A stretch of DNA of 64,000 nucleotides from Wolfiporia cocos (taxonomy: Eukaryota; Basidiomycota; Agaricomycetes; Polyporales; Phaeolaceae). The notes beneath the pieces were generated by a model. That model saw nothing but the letters and a program-made list of their open reading frames with translations, had not been told where the DNA came from and made no database searches. Made by a program: the position numbers and the translations under genes. The DNA is taken from contig JACCLO010000007.1 of NCBI GenBank assembly GCA_029448655.1, positions 3,472,001 to 3,536,000 of the forward strand, in the 5' to 3' direction. Shown here in pieces: positions 1 through 11,400 of the stretch (position 1 is its first letter; every line of letters begins with the position of its first letter).

Positions 1-342
1 GTTCCGATTGATCCTACCAGGAATTGGACTTTTCGCGTTTTCTGGGTTTTTGGATATCGTAGTAGTATGGTGGCTTCTTGGTCTATTCGCCCATCTTTGT
101 TTTCTGTTCCGTCAACATTTTTGACGATGATCGGGTTCTTCAAGGGTTGCGTGGGCACCTTGTATTTTTCTACCACTCTGCTGTGGATCAGGTTCGACAT
201 TGCTCCTGAGTCGATTAGTGCATTGCACTTCACGGGTTTTGCCAGCGTCATGATTACCGGGATGAAGAGGGATCGATTCTTCTCGAACGAGGTAATTACA
301 TGTGCTGCTTTCTCGGAGGGTAAGACCGTGGGCTTCCCTCCT
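1..342 (-). CDS. pol: Pol polyprotein, N-terminal fragment with retropepsin-like protease (partial)
   Basis: This is the start of a Ty3/gypsy Pol reading frame, cut by the window edge. On the minus strand the frame carries an aspartic protease signature (ALIDSGAMSNLIH, roughly at bases 180-225) followed by a segment with NVDGTENKDG, which matches the flap-side pattern of retropepsins seen in the other elements here (NADGT..). The frame is -1 relative to Gag. The Gag stop at 341 sits beside a run of T residues (GATTTTGCC in sense), which is a candidate -1 slip site, but shift signals cannot be proved by eye. The protease would process Gag and Pol inside virus-like particles. No downstream domain is visible. 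Confidence 0.75.
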
Positions 343-2200
343 AGGCAAAATCCTGTTCTTCTACGAGCCGTGCTAGGAGCTCGGGGTTCTTGGCTTTCAG
401 AGCCCTGATTGCTGTGACCGCTCTGTTGGCGGTGATGTATTCAGTCTCTTCCTCAGAGACTTCTTCAATGCGAGCTTCTTGCTCGGCTTCTTCTTCTTCG
501 GTTTTTCGAGTAGTCCGTCTAGGGTGGGCTGGCTTCCTTGGCTTCTTCGGGCAATCTCTCGACATATGTCCCGGCTGGTGGCAGGTGAAACACTTGCCCT
601 TCTTGATGTGATCGTCCCTTTCCTGGGTGGTCATTCGATCTACATCCATCGCATTCGGATCTTTCGGTGCGGTCGTCTGAGGAGCACTAGTGCGTCCGTT
701 ATTCTGGTTCGAGGCTTGCCAAGCCTTCTTCTTGATAAACGGCTTATCCCGTTTCAAGAATATCTTGTACGTATTTTCATAGTACGAGGCAGCGGACTGC
801 CATTCGTCAATGGTCGCCGGCAGCGGCCGTACCCCAATGATGTATCGGGTCGTGTGTTCGGGTAACCCTTTCTCGAAGAGGGTTATGAGCAATGCGTTTC
901 CGTCCGCGCTGTATCGATCGTACTGGGCCTTTCCGGCCAAGTTGTTGAACTCGGTGATATAATCATCGATGTCCTTTCTGTCCTGGGTTACGTCCAGGAT
1001 TTTCTTCCGCGCTTTCTGTACCTCTTCGATGGCTCCGAAGGCTTTCTGGAAGTCTGCATCAAATTGTGCAAGACTAGGCGGGAAGAATCGTTTCGTCTGG
1101 GGGTTCGTATAAACCCGGTGATAATTCTGTTTCCATTGGCCCGTTTTCCCCTTGTTCGAAATATAAGAGAGGATGAAGATCACTCTCTGAACGTCGTTCT
1201 GGAACGACGTTTCGTACATCGTAAACCAGGAATTGCACTGGTTTATGAAGTTCTGCATGTCGGATCGTTCCCTGTCGAATACGTCTGGGGGATTGATCTT
1301 TATCATCGGGGGTCGGTAATACGGGTTCGGCGCCGGAGGTTGAGGCTGCGGCGCATTCGGTGGTGGAGGCCCTCCTGAGGGTCCTCCTCCTCCCGGGTAT
1401 CCTCCACCCGGGTTTCCTGGATTTCCTCCGGGGTTCCCTGGGTTTCCTCCAGGGGTTCCTCCTCCGGGGTTCGCGGGGGTTCCTCCTCCGAGTCCTCCAG
1501 GAGGGGGGGCATTCCCTCCTCCGAGTCCGAAGTTTCCTCCCAGTCCTCCTCCGCTTGTACCTGCGGAGGTTCGTCCAAATAGGCCTGAAGGCCATGTTCC
1601 TGGGTTTGTTGTTCCCATTCCTCCGCTTGGGCTAGTCCAAGACGGATTTCCTCCGCTACCCATTCCTGGTGCGTTCTGTGGGGGGTTTCCAAAGAGGTCT
1701 GTTCCTCCAGCCATAGGCTCAATCCCACTCTGCGCAAAAGCAGATATAAATCCTGGAGGGTCCTGTCCTCCGGTCTGGCTGTTATCTGTGCCTGTAAAGT
1801 TTCCAGGATTTCTCCCATCATCTCCGATGCGTTCAATTCCTGCCATTCCTGTGGCGCCCGAAGGCTGATTCGTATTTCCATCGGCATCGAAGGTTCTGTT
1901 GATGGTTTCGGTTTCGTTTTCGGTCAACGTCGCGGTTGACATCGGAGGGATTTCTCCGAATCGTTCGAACGCTTCACGCGTTATTTCCCAAGCGGTCGTT
2001 CTTGCGGAGGGGTATACTTCTACCCACTTCGATGCCCTATCTTCTCTTGGAATGACAACAATTCCTCCGCGGTTACGGAAGGCTCCAATGGTGTCAGTCC
2101 ACTCGTATCGGTTGAGTCTGTAGACTCCCTGAATGTCCTCGGGCAAGAGTTCAATCAGTCGTGCTGGGAATTCTGGTCCAAATATCATGTGCCCTTGCAC
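341..2200 (-). CDS. gag: Gag polyprotein of element G with CCHC zinc knuckle
   Basis: A 619-aa Gag. The N-terminal half is low complexity, with a long Gly/Pro/Asn region (about residues 160-290) ending in a Pro-rich stretch. The central part (about 300-480) has the retrotransposon Gag capsid-like pattern (DVFDRERSDMQNFINQC.., W.....F). A classical zinc knuckle CFTCHQPGHMSRDC lies near residue 545, followed by a basic segment and an acidic tail. The start is chosen because it lies only 34 bp from the LTR and an in-frame ATG is present. Gag builds the particle and binds the RNA. Pol follows in the -1 frame. The Gly-rich insert is unlike the other Gag proteins in this window. Confidence 0.85.
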   Translation of the reverse strand: MQGHMIFGPEFPARLIELLPEDIQGVYRLNRYEWTDTIGAFRNRGGIVVIPREDRASKWVEVYPSARTTAWEITREAFERFGEIPPMSTATLTENETETINRTFDADGNTNQPSGATGMAGIERIGDDGRNPGNFTGTDNSQTGGQDPPGFISAFAQSGIEPMAGGTDLFGNPPQNAPGMGSGGNPSWTSPSGGMGTTNPGTWPSGLFGRTSAGTSGGGLGGNFGLGGGNAPPPGGLGGGTPANPGGGTPGGNPGNPGGNPGNPGGGYPGGGGPSGGPPPPNAPQPQPPAPNPYYRPPMIKINPPDVFDRERSDMQNFINQCNSWFTMYETSFQNDVQRVIFILSYISNKGKTGQWKQNYHRVYTNPQTKRFFPPSLAQFDADFQKAFGAIEEVQKARKKILDVTQDRKDIDDYITEFNNLAGKAQYDRYSADGNALLITLFEKGLPEHTTRYIIGVRPLPATIDEWQSAASYYENTYKIFLKRDKPFIKKKAWQASNQNNGRTSAPQTTAPKDPNAMDVDRMTTQERDDHIKKGKCFTCHQPGHMSRDCPKKPRKPAHPRRTTRKTEEEEAEQEARIEEVSEEETEYITANRAVTAIRALKAKNPELLARLVEEQDFA

Positions 2201-2234
2201 CGTGGTAGGTGAGGGTGTGATAAGCTCGACCTTC

Positions 2235-2946
2235 TGTTACGGGTCGAATACCCGTTCGTATATTCGTGTCGCGAATATAGATCGTTCTTCTGCACGTAGG
2301 CACGTCGCCGTATGCAAGGCAAATACTCGTTAGATGCCTTCGGGTCCTAAGTGAAGTCCTTAGGAGATCGGTTAATATCCAATACGCGTTAGAGGATATA
2401 ATCTGTTCAGGTGCGAGTCGAATAGAATATAAGACTCGCCTAAGTCCGAGAAGTCAGTGTGTACTTCGAGGACTTAGTCGTTCAGTTGCTCGAGAGAGAA
2501 ATACTGAGCGTAGTTTCCTACGTTTGAGAACGAGTATAAGACTTCTTGTTTGTACAACAAGGTCGAGCTGAAGAGCCTCGACTGTAAGTACATGAGTTTT
2601 TATACTACGTTAACTTCCAGGGGTCAAGTCTGTCCCAGATGTCACCGCTACTATCTACGCTATAGTACCAAACGTTTGATAAGTATGTAGTGATATATCC
2701 GAGACGATAGATAGGAATGATGGTGGTTGAACACCATCTATCAGCTAAGTAAAATGATGAACCTGCAACGATGGCAGAGCTGGATCTGCCAGAGATGAAA
2801 CGAGTCCCGTTAGACTAGTACAACTGGGGATATGCCCAGTAAGATCACGAGTAGCCAGGGGAGGTTGGTTGCGCAACAAGTCCCTGTATCGTATTCGCCC
2901 AGTGGTGAGTTCTGCCGATATTTGAAAAATCAAAATAACCGTAACA
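2235..2946 (-). repeat. LTR of element G (712 bp)
   Basis: Termini TGTTAC..GTAACA. In sense (minus) orientation a TATA-like TATAAAAA is followed about 30 nt later by a hairpin (GTCGAG..CTCGAC) whose 3' arm overlaps the self-primer sequence AGCTCGACCTT. A second copy of this LTR family is the solo LTR at 21543-24130, and a degenerate one starts at 5568. Confidence 0.85.
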
Positions 2947-2951
2947 GATGC

Positions 2952-5567
2952 CCTTACTGGCCACCATGTAGCACGTAGCTTACCTCAGCGCTGACGCCTT
3001 ACAGGCCATGCCATAACATGTACAAACAGTAGTAGAGCTATATAATAGCCAGACAGTCTTGAGCGACCCTCAGACTTGTCTTGGCCCCTTCTGCCTTAGA
3101 TTCCCCGGACCAGGAAGGCGCCTTTGAGTGAGCCCCCTTCCCCCGAATGTGTGTCTTGGGTAGTAGCATGTGTCAGATAGCCTGTACTGTAGATACCCAC
3201 AAGTTTCAGGAGTTTTCTGAGGCATCACATTTGTGGACACAATGTTACAAGCAAAGTGATGATGACACCAAGCATCAGCAAGGTGGAGGAAGTGGCTGAG
3301 TGGGCAGAGAACAAAGGACAGGTGCAACAGGGTGATCACACACCCTGGAGGTTGGGTGGACTCAAAATGTCTCCATCTAATGTATTTTTCCCTTATTCTA
3401 TCAGTTATCACACTTAAGTGACAATTGACATTTGTGGCAAAGCTGTGGGTAATTAAACTTGTATCCAGATTACAGGACATTATATGTAGAATGTCCATTG
3501 ACAATCATAAACCATGTTCAAAGAACTGGTCCAATTCATAATCTTCGTCTGCTCCATGGGCTTCATCATCTTGATTGACCGATATGAGCTTCATTATCTG
3601 GGCATCATCAGCTCCACACATCATACACTAGAAATGAAGAGCAGCCTGCCTTATTCAATGGCAGCACATGAACACAGTGTCATGAAATTGCTGCAATTTC
3701 CACTACCATCTTGGCTGCATGGCATATGACTTGGTCAGGCCAAAGGATTGAGACACCTAAGTAGCAGTCATAATATAGGCAACCTCTGACCAGAGGGTAT
3801 TGTCGGTATGGATCTTGAGGAATGTCAGTGGGTATCAGCTCTGCCAAGGTTTCCACCACCAAAAAAATCTCCTCATGCTCCCTGCCCTGTGCATCTTTCT
3901 TTTTGTGTGTCACAAAGTGACATTTTCTTTATTTTTGTACGTTTCCTCTCTTCTACAGCCATTTTCCTATAGATTATCCAGTATAGTACATCTATGCTAT
4001 GGTCTAAATGTAGTATGTCCTCTACACCCTGTGCTCTGGACTATGAGCACCCTAGTGGTAGCGCTAGCAGGTCCATCACATGATGACGTGGCCATTACTG
4101 GTCACTCATCACTTGACTGTTACATAGAGTAGTCACATCATCACCTTAGTTACTTAGCTGGCGCACAGACCTCTACTTTAGGGCTAGTACATTCCCTAGG
4201 TAGCTCATGTATATAGTCGTGCTGCTTCTGAGGTTACTCCTCAGAATTAGTATTCTCGGCATTGGGCCTTAGTGCCCCTTACCTTCTTGTCTCCCTGCAT
4301 GCTGCCTGCTGTTGACACTCTTCATCATGACTCGCTCATCTGGGTCTGCCTCGCTCTTAGAGGATATACGCCATCTGGCCTATATATGGAGGTTCCCTGG
4401 TGCCCGGTCACACAGACATTAGGTCAGTGTCATTGTGAAGGAATATCTTCACAATGTGGCTGGCATGCTGTGTGTGAGTATCTGGGGCCTCAAACATGAT
4501 GTTAATGTGCTTCATACTGCTGTGATGATCACGATAGGTGATGCCTTTGATGAAGACCCTGGTGCAGGACACAACAGTGGGAGATAGGGATATGCGATTG
4601 TGAGTGCCCTATGCCTGTGTATGTCAGTGTACAGTTTGGCACCTGGCTCCTGGTTCAGAAGCCGGACCAGTGTGTTGAGTGTCATATCATCCAAGGTCTT
4701 GGTTCTTGCAGCCTTTCCTGGGTTGCCTCATGGAGTGGAAGGCAGCTGCATATTCATGATCTCGCAAAGTCTAGTGCCATGCCTATCCTCCATATATACT
4801 GCATCATATGCATCCACAAGCTCTGCCACAATGTCATGTACATAATCTTCCTGTATCACTGCCCAAAGATTCGCTGCTTGGCAGGTATGGATCATGTACA
4901 CTAACTTGAGCTTGCCTGGGTATGTGGGAATTAAGATTCAAACTTCCATGATTGTTGTGCAACATACTTACTGAATTTGAGATTTGTGTGTTCACATTGC
5001 AGTATATAGTTTAGTCACTCTGAGAAAAAAATTCTGACAGAGTGAACTGGGCCGAATTTGTGAAGAAAATCGCCCACGTGTAATGCTAGATGGTGATTTG
5101 GTTTGAAATCCACCTCCTTGTAAAGCCCTTTCAGAGACTTGAGATAGCGAGCTATGGATGCATTTTAAAGCATGATTAGGTCATTGTATGTCTCCAGCAA
5201 ACTGCTCACCATCACAGTGGTCACTAGTTCCATGAAATTGTGCAGCATACCATGCTTCCTGCTTGTAGCTGACTCTGCACCCCAGAGTCAGATCAGTGTG
5301 ATTGGAAAGTTGACAGTGCAAACAGTCAGCCACTGATTGGCACATAGCTTGCCTTGATCCAGTGTCCCAAGGTTCACAGGAGTGGGATTGATCCATGACA
5401 GAAGCTTGGTGCAAGCTAAATCGACATGGATCTGATGCAAAGTTTCACACCCAAGGACAGCGGTCATGGTATTTTAATTGCCAGTTCTGTCCTTGAGTAC
5501 TGGAGGCAGGGTCTGGACTGGAGGCAGGATCTACATAGATCAATATCAAGTTCTGAAGACAGCAGGG
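2952..5567. other. Degenerate intergenic DNA, mostly unassigned
   Basis: No intact gene is visible. A stretch around 4030-4420 resembles LTR DNA: ATGTATATAG is followed by a CTGAGG..CCTCAG hairpin, as in LTR H and LTR D, but no ends or TSD can be found. A decayed reading frame at 4512-4900 is listed separately. The rest (2952-4030 and 4905-5567) shows only short open frames broken by stops, and I can assign nothing there. Confidence 0.4.
4512..4900 (-). pseudogene. Decayed protein-coding fragment of unknown family
   Basis: On the minus strand one continuous frame reads through about 130 codons with a single TGA. It begins near MIHTCQAANLWAVIQED and continues after the stop with a helical, Leu-rich part (MTLNTLVRLLNQEPG). 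Base composition and codon rhythm look coding-like, and no second exon could be placed with confidence. I do not recognise the family; a transposon-encoded protein is plausible given the surroundings. Confidence 0.3.
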
Positions 5568-6030
5568 TGTTACAGATCGAATATCCATTCAGCTGAAATG
5601 ACTAAGACGAGTTACTCAGCAAATCAAGTAGCACACTACTTGCCGGCCTTTGCAAAGGCAGAGTGTCAATATACAAGCTGAGGGCTTTATTGCTTAGGCC
5701 TTTGAGAACGAGTATAAGATCCTTGTAATTCAACAAGGTTGAGCTGAGGAACTCGACCAGTATTTACATCAAGTTATATACTGTGATCCTATAGTCAGGG
5801 TCATAGTGTCCTTGGTACTGCTACTATTAAGTCCATCAGGCTAACATTCTAAGCAAATAAAGGAGAAGTGTTGCGGTTGAGTGCAACAAGGGATGAAACA
5901 TGAGAATCCTGTGGTTGGACATAGGATATCAACTAGAACATGATGTGATGGGGATTATGGGCATAGGGTTGTTGCACATGAAACAAGGGCCTACAGTTGA
6001 GCAGAAGCCCCTAAAATAAAGCGTGCAATA
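5568..6030 (-). repeat. Degenerate LTR related to element G
   Basis: The start TGTTACAGATCGAATAT matches the LTR G start TGTTACGGGTCGAATAC, and the block around 5700-5760 (GAGAACGAGTATAAGA.., CAACAAGGT.GAGCTGA) matches the LTR G core. The right end is eroded, so 6030 is approximate and no TSD was found. Confidence 0.5.
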
Positions 6031-6225
6031 GAGCGGTTGAATGCTAAGTCCCTTTACACAGTGATGCATCAAAAGAATATATGTGAGTACCTGCAAGATC
6101 ATAACAGGTGGTGAAAATCTGGTATGCCATATTGAGGAGTGGTAAGTAGGCAAACATAATGTGAGGATGGGTAGTATCAAGACCATTGTGAAAGATATCT
6201 GTGGAACAACTCAGTATATACTGTG

Positions 6226-7167
6226 TGACACAGGAATATACCACATCTATAGTCTAACTGCCTATCTCCTATCCTTAAGTCTTGAGCCCTAGACGAAGGT
6301 GTTGGAGAACTCCTCAGACTAGCAAGTTGAATAGTAAGAGGGTTGGGGGTGATAGCAGACAACCGGCATAGAGTATTGGAGTAATCCCTTGGGCAGAGCG
6401 CCCCAAGGTCGAGATTGATTGTGTTAGAGACAGAAGGTCTAATGTTGGCTTATATACATGCAGTGCACTATACGACGATGTGTCTACTCTAAACGACAAG
6501 GTCCGAGCGCACTATTGTAAGCATGTGATATATGTGTCAGGTGCAGACCGGGCCGGGGTATGCTTCAAGACATTATCTAATCTAATCTACTAAAGGTGCC
6601 TGATGAATGGCAGAGTGGTGGAACGTACAAGAGTGTCACAGATTATTCTGCGACGTTAATACATTACGGTCACATGTCTCTATAGATTAGATTTCCGCCT
6701 CTGCTAGGCATCTGATAGATAGAGATACCAGTACAGTCACGTGACTGCCAGGTCATATGACATTTACGATACACGTGCCCCATGGGCACATGATCTTACG
6801 ACGTAGCGCTGTGCGCACAGGCCCCGCCATTAGGGCAGGTACTACATAGGTAGTTACAGGGCCAACATGTATATAAAGTAGAGCGTTCTGAGGCTTACAC
6901 CTCAGAACCATTATTCTAGTCATTGCCCCTAGTGGGCCTAGCTTTACTCTCTCATGCGTGCTAGCCTGGGATGATCGCTTACCTCAACGTCGGACTGGTC
7001 TTTGATGACGCGGCTTAGAGGCGTAGCCTTAGACTTGGGCGTGTGGGATGTCAACAGTTAAGTCTGTGACAAAGAGAGGTCACATGACAGGGCCATGAAC
7101 ATGCCGGTTTGAGTCCCCTTGGTTGGGTACCCCAAAAATATGGCATGTCACGTAAATTTCTGTGACA
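6226..7167. repeat. Solo LTR I, interrupted by solo LTR H
   Basis: The ends are TGACACAG..CTGTGACA. The 5-bp TSD CTGTG is present at 6221-6225 and 7168-7172. The LTR is split by LTR H (6634-7071), so its own length is about 500 bp. A TATATACATG promoter-like core is present near 6450. No internal coding region remains. Confidence 0.85.
6634..7071 (+). repeat. Solo LTR H (438 bp), nested in LTR I
   Basis: The ends are TGTCACAG..CTGTGACA. The TSD AAGAG is at 6629-6633 and 7072-7076. ATGTATATAA near 6870 is followed by a GAGGCTTACACCTC hairpin-like sequence, placing the promoter in plus orientation. Confidence 0.85.
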
Positions 7168-7321
7168 CTGTGCTTTTCGGAGAAGTGTACCAACTCACAA
7201 GTGAAAGCCCCATATAATAGATTAAAGTCAAATAAACAGGTCACAGGCAGCAGACTATTGACCAGCACTCAATCTCACTGCATCTGAAGTCGTAACAATT
7301 GCCAGCTGTCAAGATGGTTAT
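7168..7321. other. Short pre-insertion backbone segment, unassigned
   Basis: This is the original DNA between solo LTR I and solo LTR D. Before the D insertion it was contiguous with 20625 onward. No gene recognised. Confidence 0.4.
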
Positions 7322-7693
7322 TGTCACAAGAAAAGCTGTGATGTTAACTTTCCTCTGTTTTACAGATATTCGCTCCTTAGCCGCTCGTATGGGAGCACGT
7401 GCATGGGTGGATAAATGCTTTACTATCTTATCGATTTACATGGTCATGTGGTATGTCACTGGAGTCACCCTCATTATGTAGTGATGTGATGACGCCATCA
7501 CAGTGTGCACAGGCCATGTCATTAGGGCAGGCCTTGTAGCTATAGTAGATAGCATCTGCATGTATATACACTACGTAGTGTTCTGAGGTACTCCTCAGAA
7601 CTGACACAGAACTAACTTGATATGCCTAAAGGTCTTGCTTATAGCTGAATGGCTAAGGTTGGGCAAGAAGGCGGGTCAGTGATAGGGTCAATG

Positions 7694-8392
7694 TGACACA
7701 GACTAGACTGTGGGACTCACACTATAACCTAATAAGCGACTTGAAGGAGTTGCTGGAGGTTGGTGAGGAGGCTAGTGGGCGCAAGCAGAGAGGATATGTA
7801 ACTGTGCGAATGCAGAGAACAAATCTAAGGCTTATCCGCAGTGATAGCCCTACTTATATACATGCATTGTTTGGTTACCAGTAAGGGAGCCAAACATGAA
7901 GACGGTCTGTGCGCAGACATAACTAATACAGCTAAGTCGTAAACTACAATAGACCATGTGCGCCGGTAATGGCCGCACCAGTAAGATCGTTTGTTTGGAC
8001 CGTAGGTCCATGTTGTGGAAGTGGCTGTAGCTACGTTAGTAAGCCATGCATGTGATTCTTATATACCGGCATCGGGATATGAGTAATCGTAAGGGCATTG
8101 GCATGTGATAACGAGCGGGCCGCTTATCCAATCGTACTGACATAGCCCGGGATCGGGATATGAGTAAGGCGCGTGACACCGGAGGTTAGTCCGCTGAGTC
8201 ATTGACGCGTACGAACGTGTTATGTACGTGTTGTTATGACAAGTGGACGTATACCGCGTTGTGTACGTGTTGTTTGGTTGCGTGTACGTGTAGACGGGCG
8301 CTTAACAGCGTAAACGTCTACAAGGTCGTAGAAATACCAGATAAATAGGTAAAAATACGGGAAAAATAGTGGCATGTCCCAAATCTGTGACA
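7694..8392 (-). repeat. 3' LTR of Element 1 (699 bp, family A)
   Basis: The ends are TGACACAG..CTGTGACA on the plus strand. The first bases form a terminal hairpin (CACAG..CTGTG). It is preceded in sense by a polypurine tract (GAGGGGGTAA, complement of 8393-8402). A solo copy is at 24590-25286. Confidence 0.95.
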
Positions 8393-8431
8393 TTACCCCC
8401 TCTTCAGGTTTCATTGTCCCTAATGGAACGA

Positions 8432-11400
8432 TTACTTTCCTGTGGAGCCGAATCCACCAGTACCGCGCTCGGATTTAATCTTTTCAAAGTAAGATTTTCC
8501 GTGTAGCGTAATATGCGGGTCCTTAGCAACTTCGCAGATGAGCTGAGCAATCTTATCGCCGGCCCGAATATCGATAGATATGTCGGAGTGATTCCGGAGA
8601 ATGATGATTACTTCGCCTTGATAATCGTGGTCGATAACGCCACCCATTACGTCTATGCCTTTTCGGGCAAGACTAGAGCGGGGGGCGATACGTCCGTAAG
8701 TGCCGAAAGGTACCTGGATCTTCAGTTTGGTGTTGTATTCTGTCTGCCCGTGAGCTGGCAGAACGTCGCCTGTTGCAGTGTACAGGTCAAACCCAACCGA
8801 GTCCTTGGTTCCCTTTTCCGGCATTCGGCCGCCTTCACCGACTACAATTTTCAAGTCCGCGTTTTGGTTAATGTCAGCTGACATCCATCCCCCGTCGGGG
8901 TGTCTAACCATGCGCTGCTTAGGATCTTTCGCAAATTCTTCGCGATACTGCGGCCAGTCGTCTGGCCACGTGCATTCGTCGGCTTCCCAGTCGTCGCTGT
9001 CAGGGTCGAAGACGTGAACTGCTTCTTTCCTTCTAGCTGAGCGCCTGAGGGGGACATCCTGCATTGGAATGGCGTGTGAAGCCTTGTATTCCTGCAGAAT
9101 GTCGTATGCCGTGTCGAGATCGGCTTCGCGTACCCAGGAGTCGTCATTGATACCGAATCCCTTCCAACGGATTCTGTATTCAACTCTTCCTGCGCGGAGA
9201 CGATGATCTAAGATCTTCTCGACTTCCCATAACTCCTCGCCGTCGACCATTTCTGGTTGAGGCTCTGGTTTTTTCTGATGCACCGGGTCCTTGTACATGA
9301 CCAACTTGGAAGCGTGAAATACGGGGTGGTAAGCCCTGTATTGCTCGTCCATGTGTACCCTAAAGGTGACCGGAGATAATTGTTCAATTATCTTAAATGG
9401 TCCCAAATAGCGTGGACTAAGACTTCTTTCGGAGTCCTGCCAGCTACGGGCGTCAACGAGTACTTTGTCGCCGACTTTAAACGGTACCGAGCGCTTGTGT
9501 TGATCATAATACCAAGACCAGCGTTCAGCAGCCAGTTTCATAGCTGCCTTAGCTTGTTCTTGTGCTGACCATCTGGCGTAAGCAAATTGATTTAAATCCG
9601 AATATTGCGTCGGCTTCAAATCCGTAGGTCCTGCATTGGGATGCCTTCCTAGTTCGACGAAGAATGGACTATTCTTGGTCGTCTCACTAGCCGCGTTATT
9701 GTACGCGAACTCTGCCGTGGGGAGATAGAATACCCAGTTATCTTTTTGGATAACGTCGATGTAGCATCGTAGGTATTGTTCTAGAATTTGGTTAATTCTC
9801 TCCGTTTGGCCGTCCGCTTGCGGGTGATAGGCTGTTGTCATCGACCTCTGAATTCCCAATTGCTCGCACCATCCCTTGAATAGCTCAGAAGAGAATTGCG
9901 GTCCTCTATCCGAAATGATTTGTTTCGGAAGCCCGTGGTTCGGATAAATCCGAAGGTACAGGAGGTTCGCTAATTCCTTTGCCGAGATATTGTCCGAAGT
10001 GGGAATGAAGTGTGCGCGCTTGGTTAATCGGTCCACTACTACCATAATGGCAGTGAATTGTTTACGTTCGCCACTAGGCGGTAAGTGGACAATGAAGTCG
10101 ATGGTGATTGTGTCCCATGGTGCTTCCGGAACTGGGAGCGGTTGCAGGGGTCCGTACGGGGTCTGGTTGCGGTTCTTCATGCGCTGGCATGTGTCGCAAC
10201 CTTCCACGTATTGCTTTACCATCGTGGTCATTCCAGGCCACCAGTAATTACGCGATAGAAGTTCATAGGTCTTCCATCGTCCGAAGTGTCCGGCAGTCAC
10301 ATGGTCATGATGTAACTCCAGGATCTTCGTGCGCAATTCCTTAGGCTCTTTTGGAACGTACACTTTTCCTCGTCTGAGGAGTAATCCGGCCTCCATGTTC
10401 CATTCCTGGAGATCTTTACCGAATTCCTTGGGACCACTTTTCAGTAGTTCCTGGTAATCTTTGGTAATCTGATCGTCCATGAGGGCTTGTCGGATTTGTC
10501 GGAGAAGGTCCTCGTCGCCTGATTGTATCTCCTGCTGTGACGCTTCTAGCGCCCTAACCGTAAAGTATTCCGGTTTCAGCAAAATTTGATCGCGATTGTC
10601 GAGTTCCACCCCCTCTTCATGGTCTGGCCTCCGTGACAGAGGGTCAGCCGTGAGCATTGTTTTACCGGGTTTGTGACACATGGTGAAGTTGAACCTTGTC
10701 AGGTAAAGACTCCAACGTGCCTGTCTCCGGGTTAGCCGTTGTGCCGATTTGAAATATGTCAGATTGAGATGATCCGACCATACTTCGAATTTATGTGGAT
10801 GTCCCTCGAGGTAATGTCTCCATTCCTCTAGAGCGCGGATGATTGCGAGCAACTCCTTGTCGTAAATCTCATAGTTCCTTTCGGGTGCTGATAGAGATTT
10901 CGAGTAAAAGGCTACCGGGTGCCAGAGCTTATCCTCCGAAGAGTATTGTGATAGCACTGCACCAGTTGCGTAATCGGAAGAATCCGCTTCCACGCGGAAC
11001 GGGGACTCCTGATCTGGGATCCGGAGTATTGGAGCCGATGTGAAAGCTTCCTTGAGAGTTTGGAATGCTTCCGCTTGTTCGGGTCCCCAGTTCCATTGCG
11101 TGTTTTTCTTGGACAGTTCGGTTAACGGCTTAACCACTTTGGAGAAGTCTTTAATGAACCGCCGGTAGTAGTTGGCGAAGCCAACAAAGGCCTGGACGTC
11201 CTTCACCTTGGCAGGTGTAGGCCAGTCCATTACGCCGGCTACCTTCTTAGGGTCCATTTCGACTTTTCCTTTGGAAATGATCATTCCCAGGTATTCAATA
11301 CTGCTTTGTTCGAAGAAGCACTTTTCAGGCTTCGCGAACAAGTCGTTGTCTTGCAAGATTTGTAATACTTGCTTGACAATACGACGGTGTTCCAACAGGT

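Larger units (their letters stand above)
1..2946 (-). mobile_element. Ty3/gypsy element G, 5' portion (LTR, Gag, start of Pol)
   Basis: Read on the minus strand the order is 5' LTR (2235-2946), a very short leader, Gag (341-2200) and the retropepsin start of Pol, which leaves the window at base 1. LTR ends are TGTTAC and GTAACA. The leader at 2223-2233 (AGCTCGACCTT on the plus strand) is the reverse complement of LTR bases 2559-2569, the self-priming arrangement. There is no room for an ORF0 between LTR and gag, unlike Elements 1, 3 and 4. The 3' part lies outside the window, so the TSD cannot be checked. Confidence 0.85.

Noticed and set aside
7693..7884. A 63-codon frame found twice (also 16992-17183)
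   Set aside because: It lies wholly in the Element 1 LTRs; the duplication is the LTR pair, not a gene family.
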